Source: Edolisoma coerulescens
Taxonomy: Eukaryota; Chordata; Aves; Passeriformes; Campephagidae
NCBI GenBank assembly: GCA_013397115.1
Contig: VWZW01002332.1
Location: forward strand, 124,001-188,000
DNA length: 64,000 bases
Direction: 5' to 3'
Position numbers and translations under genes: made by a program. The stretch's first letter is position 1; every line of letters begins with the position of its first letter. Positions 23,339 through 32,955 of this stretch are shown here, in pieces. The notes under the pieces were generated by a model. That model did not search any database and was not told the DNA's origin. It saw nothing but the letters and a program-made list of their open reading frames with translations.

Positions 23339-24921
23339 CCCCCTGGACAGTACATTGTTGTCATCAAGGAAAGTAGGCACAAATTATTTTTGATCAGGGA
23401 CTTCTCTTGTGGAATATTACTTGTGGTAATCTGATTATCACAGATATTAGCAAACTATACTATCAAAAATGGGATCCTATTTTAGTACAGCATTAAATAG
23501 ACAAGATTCAGATTTCTGAGGAGATCATAAATTGCATAGTTGAGATAGCAAGCACACTTGTGTATTTATGAACGTTTGGAAAATTACAGAGTAATTGTAC
23601 ATGTGTTAGGTACATCAGACAAAGAAAATGATCAGAAGGCAGCACTGAGCATGTTGAGATGGCTGGGAAGAGCAATAAATCAAAATCTATCAAAATTTCC
23701 TTTAGAGGTGAGGATATCAGTTAGACTTTCTGTCATTGTAGCAGGTAAGAATATGATAGTTCTGCTACTCAGATTCGCTTTTCCTATTTGGCAAGACAGT
23801 CAAATGCAAATTCAAAGGGAAAATGAGGGGCAGTAGGAAATACAGAGGTCATAGAAGGACATATGTGTTTATGTTTATATCCTCTGTTTATCAGGGCCTT
23901 GACAACAGGCTGGCAACAGATTTTGCTTTTGTACTTCAGTTCCTCCTCCATTTTCCTCAATCTGGGATACTCTGTTTGGGCTTGTTTCTTCTTATAGAGA
24001 GATAGAATCTATCTACACCTACACTGCTGGTTAAATAGTCAGACTTTTCTTTTTTCCTAATGAAGAAGAAGGAGAAGAACAGAAAAGAATTCACAAGCAG
24101 AGCAAGGGCAAAGTAGATCCCACAGGACTCTCAGCAGGACTTCAATTAGTTCAGCACTACTGTGTGATGCCCATTTTTAGTCCAGTTAGAACACCAAACT
24201 GATGGTCAAAGAGGTCTTTAAATCATAAAGCTAGAATCTGCAGAGAAAAGCAAAAGCCTAATAATTTTCCTTTTCTCAGAAGTATTTTCCCAAAATTTTC
24301 TCCATGCTCTGCCCACATCTAAGTGCCCTTTTTTCAACCTATTTAAAAGGTGATGGATGAGACATAAGCCCCAAACTTTTATTATAGTTGTAGGTCTTTT
24401 GTGGCAGTTAATGTAACCAGTTACCTTTCTTTTGCATCTTCTCTACATCGTGTTGTTGCATTGTTATCACAATGAACATTTTATATGACAAAATTCATAA
24501 TCTTTTGTTTAGTTTCTTCCTCTGTCCATGTCAAACTATTTTTTTGGTGTAGGCTGTTAACCTCCCTTAATAAAAGGCATTTCTGTATTCTGTGCAAGAA
24601 TAACTCTCTGGCCCTGAGACTTATTCTTCTTGTACCTTGCTGGCAGGAAGGGAGAGACTTTGTGCACTGACATGCTGCATGATCTCCTACATAATGAAAA
24701 TGCAGCAAATGTGTTCGAAGTGAAAGGAAATGGAGAATGACAACAGGGGTCCTGTTATGTAAAATCCTCTTAGCTTTTCAAATGTCCCTTTCAGTTGTCG
24801 TGATGAAACTCTGAATAGAGGAGGAAAACAAAGGACCTCTAATGAGGGCACACAGAAAGTATTGCACATTGGGTGTGGGTTTCTGCAAAGTGCTGATGCC
24901 AAGGTCCAATATTAGGAGGGC
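23339..24921. other. Anonymous sequence
   Basis: No gene or young repeat recognised. Open frames of 60-92 codons (23558-23836, 24481-24708 and others) show no motifs. Confidence 0.5.
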
Positions 24922-25012
24922 AGTTGCACTACTGGGAGATGCTATCCTCCAGATAAGATATTAAAATTATGTCCCATCTGCTTATTTTTAAAATCACTTT
25001 GAGATGATAAAG
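24922..25012 (+). repeat. Ancient L2-like LINE/SINE 3' relic
   Basis: The run GGGAGATGCTATCCTCC, AGATAAGATATTAAAATTATG, CCCATCTGCTT at 24933-24983 follows the conserved 'GAGATGCT.TCCTTCAGATGAGATGTTAAAC.GAGGTCC.GTCTGCTT' 3' module shared by L2-type LINEs and their SINEs in vertebrates. This is recall, and the copy is heavily worn. The downstream TCACTTTGAGATGATAAA may continue it. Confidence 0.5.
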
Positions 25013-27260
25013 CTCTTATGATATCAGCTCAAGGGACATGATGGTGGTGGTGTTAGGGAGGATGGGGAATAGGGAATAACTTTGCTTCCAGCTGGAAAAA
25101 TCATCCTTTGTTAAATATTATCATTACGAATTAATTGGCAGTGTAACAAACATTCATGACTATACAGCATACAAGATGTTATACAGGACATACTGGTGAC
25201 CATTCTGGTCTGTGTAATAGAATGCACTAAAGCTGTTTAATTGTGAAGTTACCTGTGGAAGTGAAAAGAAAACAATATGCTGATATACTTGCAGAAGCAT
25301 CTTTCTTTGTGTACACTTTTGCTTGCTCTAACAACAAATTCTACATAAAATCAGGTAGCGTTTAGGAACAGCAAAGAAAAGTTTTAAAGCTAAGGTGTGT
25401 ATTTAAATGCCTAGTGATGGACTTAAGTGAATATTGCCAAACAGATATTTCAGTTATCTGCTTTCTTAAATTCTCATTTCAGTAAAAAGATACCAATTCA
25501 ACATTTGACCTGTATCTCACAAGTATAAGCTACAGTTACTGCAACAGAAATATAATTAATCACAGTCCCAAAAGATTATTTCCACAGTCTTATTATTTCC
25601 AGGACTTAATTATGTAGCATGCAAAGCTTCTAAAACTATACCTGCCATCTGCAGACACAGTCCAGTGGGTAGGTTGTGAGACAGCATGTCAGAACTCCCC
25701 AGAATGTTACTTAGGCACAGGCTCTGAGCAAGGATACACAAATGTTTTGATTATTCTGCCTGGAGAGGCATGTGCTGCCTTTCAACTCCCAAGTTAACAG
25801 AACCACATTCCCTGTCTCAAAGTTCAGGGGAGAGGATGAGAGAAGAGAGAATATGTAGTAAATATCATGAAAGGGTGCACCAGAATCAGTTAATGTGGAA
25901 GTATTGAGATGTAATATACGATGTAATATACGATGGGAGACAGAAAGTAAGAACCAGTGGAAACAGGAAAGCAGACATAAGTTGCAACAGGATGCTTTCC
26001 ACAACAATATTTGCTAATTCATTATTGTCTTCTGTTGGAACTCAAGCAAGAGTTGCAATTTAGAACTAATACTCTTTCTAACAAAGTTAACAGCTTCACT
26101 TCTAACTTACTGCTTCTAAGAAATCAGAAAATTAAAGAAAGGTGCATTAAGCATGTCCAGAGAAGAGAAACTTGGTCATTTGAATGTAATCTTTTATACC
26201 TTTTGATGATTAAAACTAGGTTTTTAATCTTTGGTTTTCCATTTTTGAGGTAAATCTCAGCAATGCTGCTATTATATATGTATGCTACCTGGATACAGTA
26301 TGACCATACACTTCTACATTGTACAATGAGAACAGAGAAAATTTAATTACACAGTGGTCTAAGTATTTATAAAAAATCATTGTTTTAAACTATTGTCTAT
26401 TATAATTTCAGGTTATTAAGTGTGCTTACTAAATTTTGATGAATGTTCACAGTTAATTATATATGATACGTAATCCATAACTGTATAGGTTTAAAGGATA
26501 TTCCTTCGAAATCCAGGCCACAATAAAAAAAAATCACATTAAATGAGTCCTTAAATGCAAAAATGTTCTTATTACTTCCATGAATTTTTATGTTGATTGA
26601 ACTGAAACTTTTTAAACACTGTCTTTCTTTAATGCTCTGCATTATCTTGCTTCATGCTGGGAAAGATACATGGGTAAGTTGTTGATCCGTAACTTATACA
26701 AGTTATTTGAAAGGAGTCATTTAATTGCAGACTGTAAATGTAAATATTGGTTTGTAGGTCCATGAAACAGAATATTTATGGGACAGTAGCTTTTTACAAG
26801 AAAAGCCTCAAAAAATATTAATCAAAACACAGAACAAACCCGGAAATTCACTACCTTCTATAGATGTCAAGTACAAATGAAGATTTCAGCCTTAATCTCA
26901 GAAACATACAAGGTTTAAGATATTATTCTAGGAAATAAAGGACATTTTTTAGTTAAGGTAGGCATTTGAAGCAGAAGTTGATCTCCCACTAAACCCTAGC
27001 AAAACAGAATCAATATTTGTGAAAACGTATCAAATGAATAAAAGTGTTGATTCTGTCTTTAAATATATTCTGAAATACTCAAACTGATAATTATCAGCAT
27101 GTACATAAAATTATGATCAAGAACCTGAAGAAGTAAAATTCTTCTGTGCATGCACTAGCAGAGTCTCTATTCAAAATGTCACTATGAGCCATGAAATATA
27201 AATAGCAGCTGAAATGTCAATCTATCCAAATACATGATCAGGAAAGATTGGATTAGTAGG
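25013..27260. other. Anonymous sequence
   Basis: No gene recognised. It holds a perfect 12-bp tandem duplication at 25908-25935. Open frames such as 25711-26007 (minus, 98 codons) show no known motif; part of that frame is created by the tandem duplication. Confidence 0.5.
25908..25935. repeat. 12-bp tandem duplication
   Basis: The unit GATGTAATATAC is present twice without mismatch (25908-25919, 25920-25931), followed by a partial third unit GATG. It looks like a recent local slippage event. Confidence 0.95.
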
Positions 27261-27701
27261 ATCATAGAATATCCTGAGCTGGCAAGGATGCAAGAGTTTT
27301 CAAGTCCAATTCCAAACCCTGTACAGGGAAATCTAAAAGTTAAACCATATGTCTAAGAGTGTTGTCCAAATGCTTCTTGAATAATGACAGGCTGGGGGCC
27401 ATGACTGCTTCCCTGGGGAGCTTTTTCTGATTGTTGTTCATACTTTCAGTGAAGAACTTTTTCTTAAAGTCCAGTTTGAACTCTTCCTGACACAGTTTTC
27501 AGCCTTCCCCTTGTGGCCTATCACCAAACACCAGAAAGGAGAAGATCACCTCCCTCCCCACTCCCTTCATGTTGTTGTTACAGATAGCAAAGAGGTGACC
27601 CCTCAGTCTCCTCTCCTCTGAGCTGAACAAACCTGTCCCTCAGCCACTCCTCATAAGTCATGCCCTTTGGTCTTTTCATCACCTCTGTTGCTGTTCTTAG
27701 G
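27261..27701 (-). mobile_element. CR1 LINE 3' end, minus strand
   Basis: Starts with the reverse-complemented tail ATCATAGAATATCCTGAGCT and continues in antisense CR1 order: CAAGTCCAATTCCAAACCC, AGAGTGTTGTCCAAATGCTT, CTTCCCTGGGGAGC, GTGAAGAACTTTTTC, CACAGTTTTCAGCCTTCCCC, CCCTCAGTCTCCTCTCCTCT and CTGTCCCTCAGCCACTCCTCATAAG. It spans the ORF2 C-terminus and 3' UTR, 5'-truncated. The 'ATATCCTGAGCT' tail type differs from that of the copy at 23026, so it is a different CR1 subfamily. Confidence 0.92.
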
Positions 27702-28657
27702 AGAGAGCAATAATATAAAGATTAATTCTGTGAACTGAATTCAGCATTTATGTGTATTTTTTCTTTATGAATATTAATTTTCTTACACATTCTTTCTCAG
27801 AACTCATCTCACACAACTTAAAATACTTACTTAGATATGTAGCATATCGGGTCCTGAATCATTCACCTATATTCTTTTTCCTGATCAGTGGATAAGAGAG
27901 GGCACTTTGAGGCAAAATTAATCTTACCAAAATTAATCTGAGCTTCTGGTTCATGATTTTTTTTTCACTAGAAATTCTTTTTTCTCTTCACAGATTAAAA
28001 AGGGAATATTCAGTGTCTAGAAAGGGTACGAATGTCTGTCCTATAGACATAGAAAAGAAGCAAAGTACTATCCCAACATTATGCTCCAAGTATTAACTTC
28101 AGCCTATAATTTAATATCCATAAGGCTGTAAATATCAGTACCAAGGCTACTAAATAACAGTCAAAATCAATAATGAATCTACCAGCTCAACACTGTTGGG
28201 AAAATGATGAGCACCACTAATAGGACAGGGAAGGACTTTATTCCCTCGTTATCCAGAAACATTTTACTTCTGTTAATTACTCAATCAGACTATTTTTGCA
28301 ATTGATAGACTTCATAGCATCATGAGTTTAATGTCTAGTATGAACTTTTACAGTAAATTAAAACTTAATTTAGCTAAATTAAGTTGTAAGAATCACAGAA
28401 TTTCATCCAGCAACTCCTGCATCAGGCTCATGGTTTGTATGAACCCTACATCTCTTGGAAACCCCATCCATATCACTCATGAAATAGAGGCATTTTCTTT
28501 TCACCAAATCACATCTAATTTTCAATTATGGTAGTGTTAAATATGTACCTAAACTCTCTTTTTGATATGTATAGGAAATAAAAAAGATTATGGAGCCAGA
28601 CTCCACTCAGTGCTATACAATCTATCGATGAGAAGCAATGGCTGTAAGCCATGGAAA
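27702..28657. other. Anonymous sequence with a 24-bp palindrome
   Basis: No gene recognised. The block just after the palindrome (28388-28460, AGAATCACAGAATTTCATCC) resembles a minus-strand CR1 tail at its start, but the similarity does not continue. Confidence 0.5.
28362..28385. repeat. Perfect 24-bp palindrome
   Basis: All 12 base pairs match about the centre GC at 28373-28374 (arms AACTTAATTTAG and its complement). Three further pairs match after one mismatch. It contains AGCT at the centre and is otherwise A/T. Confidence 0.95.
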
Positions 28658-28887
28658 TTTTCAGTGGGATATAAGGAAAAAAACTGCGGAGTAAATGGGT
28701 AGGGTCTGGAACAGGATCCTTAACAAGCCTGTGAAACCTTCACCCTCAGGGACTTTCAAATTTGAGTGTTCATGGCCTTGCTCAAAGTGATCTAAATTTA
28801 AAGTTAGTACTGCTCTGAGCAGGAGAGCAGTCTAGATATCCTCTAGAGGTCCCTTCCAACCTAAATGATTACATGAATCTATGATTT
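28658..28887 (+). mobile_element. CR1 LINE 3' end, worn copy
   Basis: Worn but ordered CR1 motifs: GATATAAGGAAAAAAACTG, TCTGGAACAGGAT, CATGGCCTTGCTC, CTGCTCTGAGCAGG, CTAGAGGTCCCTTCCAACC and a decayed tail ATTACATGAATCTATGATT. The 'GCTCTGAGCAGG..' module differs from the tails at 23026 and 27261, so it is another subfamily. It is 5'-truncated. Confidence 0.88.
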
Positions 28888-29339
28888 TAAGAGTGATTCT
28901 TGTTTATCTTCTGAATTAGCTATTTTCCAGTCACTGGCTATTTTCATGTGTTCAAGCTCTGTCCCCAATCAGAATTGGTTTTTCCCACACAGGAACTTGT
29001 AGACAATGACTTCATAATCTTATCTTGGGTATAATTTGCTAGTTTCTGAAATCTTGACCTGCCCTTGTAATTTTTCTCGATAATATTTTTAATATATCAA
29101 TATCCCTTTTAAAGACCATCTCCAAAAAATGCATGTCAGCATGGTAGTAAAATCTCTCAGGTGTTGTACACAAATACAGCCTCCTCACTTCTATTTAATA
29201 TTTTCATGCATTTAAAAACATGTTCACCTACTTAGCTGTAGTTTTGCTCAGGGAGCTCATGCTCACTTAAATAGTTACTATTTCCTCTAAGTCCATCAGT
29301 TTCTCTGAACACCAGGTCTCCACTTCTCATCCTGCAAAT

Positions 29340-29825
29340 GTGACCTACACACTTTGTTCCTTGATGCATGTCCTTTCATTTGGCTTTGTTAAACATATGC
29401 TGTCCGAAGAAAAGTAATTTCCTTCAACAATACAATTCAGTTGAGTTGGTCTTTCCCCATTATTTCTTGCTCAATAATTAGCCATTATCAGCAAATTTGA
29501 TCACATCATTGATGAAGAGGTTGAAAAGCAAGAATTAACTTTTCAGAGTCATCTGATTATGCATCCTATTGACACTGATACTTCATTTGTAATTACTTTC
29601 TAAAACATCTTTCATAGTTGATATTTAAGCTTCATTGATTTTTCATAGCAGTATCTTCAGCAGAAGGAAGACAAGGAAAACTGCTCAGTAGAAGTATAAC
29701 TGCATTATGTCAATGCAGCTATCTGTTTCAGTTATCAACCAAACCTATTGTGCAAAAAGATCCCACATTTGTTTGACAAGGTACATTTTCCATCAGGTCA
29801 TGTTGATTGCCATTTTAATCTTTGT
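29340..29825 (-). mobile_element. Ancient CR1/L3-like LINE, reverse-transcriptase remnant
   Basis: On the minus strand, 29528-29484 reads LFNLFINDVIKFADN, a fusion of the FNxFIND motif and the KFADD motif of CR1/L3-type reverse transcriptase. In intact elements roughly ten residues separate them, so an in-frame deletion is likely. On the plus strand, GATGCATGTCCTTTCATTTGGC (29363 on) and GACAAGGTACATTTTCCATCAGGTCATG (29776 on) fit antisense text of the same LINE on either side. The copy is badly degraded and has no open frame of length. Confidence 0.6.
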
Positions 29826-31834
29826 AGACAAAATCCCTTGTCAAAGTGCCATCACTGTCAAAAACCCCAGATTAATCATATTATTTACCCTCCTTGAATA
29901 TTGTTAGACCAGGTAACCAGGTTTCTTTAAAAAAGAAACTAAAAACACCTTCGTGTCTAACAGAGACTGTTATCAAAGTAAGTAGGGAAACATTATTGTC
30001 ATAAACATGAGTTTTCTTTGCACTCTTTTTATATAATGAATATTTTTAAACGATGAATGAGATGAGTATTTTTTGTGCCTCCTAAAATGTAGTGGCTTCA
30101 TAAACATATCTCTATAATGCTGATACTATTTATATTTTTTTTGTCCTTTTAAAGTTTTTTGTCTCTTTTTCATTCATTCATTTATTCGTTCATTGGGTGT
30201 GATAAGGCAAATATGAAGAACTTAACCTTCTATATTTTTTGAAAACATGCAGCAACATTGGTTTTATTATATAAAATACAGTTAATAGTGATTATATAAG
30301 TGCCTAAAACACTTGCATAGTAAACACAGAAATGTTTATTTGAGATCATTATTCATTTCTAGATTAGTGAGACTAAAATGAATGACTTCTTGATTCATGG
30401 GGACAAAAGGGACAGCCTATCCTTCCCTTGACTTATTGGCAGAACATTTCCATACCTGCTAGAATGTAAAATGAAAAAGAATATTGCTTCTGTGATGTAC
30501 TGCCCACTGTTTGTGTCTGGAATTATTTGGGTCTGAGTTAAAATCACATTAGGCTAGTGGTACATGTATGCAGAGACTGTGACTAGGTGACACTCCTCTC
30601 TTGGTTATACAGTGTAAAATGGATTTGCATGTGTTCAGCAGCCACTTGATTGTGGTGAAGAGAAGCCTAGATAGTAGTCTAAAAATTCCAGAAAAAAAGG
30701 GGCAGACTCACAATAAAAATAGAAGACGAGGCATACATTTTCAGTTGTTTAGATTTGCAATTTTTTGAAGTTCTTTCTTGTCTTATGTGCAAACTTAATT
30801 TTGTTATTTAGTATCTGGGGTCACAAACTGCATATTTTACAGGACTTTTCTAAACTCCCTTTATTCTATGTTTTGAAAACACTTCTACTAATCAATACTT
30901 ATATATTGGAATGGAATAGTCATCAAAGATAAGTGAAATAGAAATGTACCAGTTAGTCTATCAATCAAGGTGTGAGTAAATAAAAAATAAAAATCTGGTA
31001 TTTTATAATGAATGTTTTTATTAGGTTGCCAGCATTTTTAAAGACAGGCCTTTAAAAGGTTATGGTGTCAAAAACAAATTAGGTACATAAAAGAAGGTAT
31101 TCTAATTAACTACATGTAAATATGAACATTAATTTACATCTAATTATTTTATCCCTTTAAGTTCTGTGTAGCTTTTGAGGAAAAAAAAAGGCTAAATTAA
31201 CAGCGTATAATTTTATTGATGTCCTTTTCCATAAAGGAATAATTTGAATGAATTGCTGAGTCGGTGTATTAGGACACAACCAAACTGGAAAGCAGCCAGC
31301 TGACATTCTGAGAAGTCCATGTAATAGTATACATTAGGCTAAAGCAGCTACCAGATCTATTATCCCAAAGCCTCTTGAAGCTCTTAACACTGGGTCTGCT
31401 GAGAATATGCAGCAGAAAATCAGACTAGGTTTTGTCAGGAATCTACCTGGAATTTCCATTGAAATCTTGCTGAAATCTCCCTGATTCTTTATTTTTCTTT
31501 TAATTATTGCTTGACCACCCCAGTAAATTGGTCTAATCTCACTGAAAATATCACATTGAAACTTTCTGGCCAGCATAGTAAATAATCATCAAAAGGCAGT
31601 TGTTGACTAGTTATACCGGTAAACCTGATAGCCAAGAGACAAATTGAGCACATTGTTAATTTGTTTTATGCATGTTCAATGCTGCATAAAACATGGTTTT
31701 ACTCCAGAGATACTCGTAATCTGAACAAACTAAAATGGTCATCAAACCCAATGCTCTGTTCCAAATTAGAGAATTTATTGGAGTGACTTCTGTGAATATG
31801 ACTTATTTTGAAGCAACCAATAACCTAGAGTTGG
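29826..31834. other. Anonymous AT-rich sequence
   Basis: No gene recognised. An (ATTC)n microsatellite is at 30171-30194. No CR1 or LTR motif was found up to the LTR start at 31835. Confidence 0.5.
30171..30194. repeat. (ATTC)n microsatellite
   Basis: Six imperfect tetranucleotide units with single changes (TTTATTCGTT). Confidence 0.85.
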
Positions 31835-31861
31835 TGTCATGGTTTAATTCCAGTAGGCAGC
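31835..31861 (-). mobile_element. ERVL-type LTR (B), left terminal piece
   Basis: The 27 bases TGTCATGGTTTAATTCC...GGCAGC are the antisense 3' terminus of an avian ERVL LTR. The rest of this LTR continues at 32404-32955: text that should follow GGCAGCT resumes there as AATCCACATGCAGCC. The piece was separated from its body by the plus-strand LTR at 31862. Confidence 0.7.
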
Positions 31862-32125
31862 TGTCCTGATTTTGGCTGGGATAGAGTTAGATTTTTTCCT
31901 GGTAGCTGGTACAGAGCTGTGAGTTGGATTTAGTATGGGAATAATGATGATAACACACTGACGTGTTGGTGACACTGTTGCTGAGCAGTGATTACCATAA
32001 GTGAAGGACTTTTCAGGGCACAGCCAGTGAGGAGGGGCACAGGAAGCTGGGAAGGGGCATGGCCAGGACAGCTGACCTGAACTGGCCAGAGCGATATTCC
32101 ATACCACAGAGCATCATGCTCAGTG

Positions 32126-32131
32126 TATAAA
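32126..32131 (+). promoter_or_regulatory. TATA box of LTR A
   Basis: Canonical TATAAA in the context CTCAGTGTATAAACCAGGGG, where avian ERVL LTRs carry their core promoter. Upstream 32110-32120 still reads AGCATCATGCT, the position of the conserved TGACGTCA-like site in this family. Confidence 0.65.
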
Positions 32132-32270
32132 CCAGGGGGAGTGAGCCAGGAGGCCCCGATCGCTGCTGGACATGGGCAGGGCATCAGTTGGCAGATGGTG
32201 AACAAATATATTGTGCATGACTCAAACATCTTGTGTTTTACTTTTTCCTCTCTCTCCTTTTCATTGCAAA

Positions 32271-32284
32271 TACTACTAGTAGTA
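32271..32284. repeat. 14-bp perfect palindrome in LTR A
   Basis: TACTACTAGTAGTA lies in the R/U5 trinucleotide-rich region of LTR A, where the family carries a variable TAT/TAA microsatellite. Confidence 0.85.
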
Positions 32285-32319
32285 GTATTAATATTATACT
32301 ATTTCATTTTGTTTTAATT

Positions 32320-32325
32320 ATTAAA
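32320..32325 (+). promoter_or_regulatory. Polyadenylation signal ATTAAA of LTR A
   Basis: ATTAAA in the context TAATTATTAAACTGTTC, at the position of the 'CTATTAAACTGT' signal in avian ERVL LTRs. Confidence 0.6.
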
Positions 32326-32403
32326 CTGTTCTTAACCCATGACTTTTAAATTTTTCTCCTGATTTTGCTGCACCTCCCACCAGGGGAGGGAAGAAGTGAG
32401 TGA

Positions 32404-32955
32404 GCAGCTAATCCACATGCAGCCAGTTGCTTGCTCCTCCACAGCAAGATGGGGGATATTTGAAAGGGTGAAAAAGAGAAAACTTGTGGTTTCAGATCAT
32501 AAGGACAGTCAATAAATAAATAAAAAAAAATTAATGAAAAAAGACAACAAAGAGAGGGGAAGGGAAGGAAACTACAAGGAGAATTGGTGATGTAAAAGAA
32601 AATAATGGCTCTGCACCAATCAACTGATGCCCAGCTCATTCCAGAGCAATGCCAACCCCAGACAACCTCCTCTCCCCAGTTTTATTGCTGAACATGGTGT
32701 CATACATTATGGGACATCCCTTAGGTCAGTTGGAGTCATCTGTCCCAGCTGTGTCCCCTCCCAATCCCTTACACACCTTCAGCTTCCTCACTGGTGAGTT
32801 GGGGTGAACAGGAGAAAAGGCTTTGACTCTGTGTCAGCCCTGCTCAGCAGTAATGAAAACATCCCTCTGTTATCAACACTGTGTTCAGCACAAATCATAG
32901 CTCCATATCAACTACAATGAATATATTTAACCCTGTCCCAGTCAAAAACAGTGCA
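32404..32955 (-). mobile_element. ERVL-type LTR (B), main body, minus strand
   Basis: Antisense LTR text: GCAGCTAATCCACATGCAGCC, AAAACTTGTGGTTTCAGATC followed by AAGGACAGT, CAATCAACTGATGCCCAGC, CCCAGTTTTATTGCTGAACATG, ATTATGGGACATCCC, GTCATCTGTCCCAGCTGTGTC, CTGCTCAGCAGTAATGAAAAC, TTATCAACACTGTG, CAGCACAAATCATAGC, and the end CCCTGTCCCAGTCAAAAACAGTGCA. It terminates near 32955. No matching 5-bp duplication is evident (GTTGG at left, GTCTA at right). It is more diverged than LTR A, as expected of the older host. Confidence 0.75.

Larger units (their letters stand above)
31862..32403 (+). mobile_element. ERVL-type LTR (A), plus strand, inserted in LTR B
   Basis: Starts TGTCCTGATTTTGGCTGGGA at 31862 and follows the avian ERVL LTR order: TAGCTGGTACAGAGCTGTG, TTTAGTATGGGAATAATGATG, AACACACTGACGTG, GCTGAGCAGTGATTACC, GGACAGCTGACCTGAACTGG, ATATTCCATACCA, CATCATGCTCAGTGTATAAA, GATCGCTGCTGGACATGG, TTATTAAACTGTTCTTA and CCTCCCACCAGGGGAGGG. 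The usual terminus (...GTTAAACCATGACA) is missing: it stops near GTGAGTGA, at the point where LTR B resumes. It keeps TATAAA and ATTAAA signals. Confidence 0.82.

Noticed and set aside
28388..28460. Minus-strand CR1 tail (AGAATCACAGAATTTCATCC)
   Set aside because: Only about 20 bases fit; the following text does not match the CR1 3' UTR.
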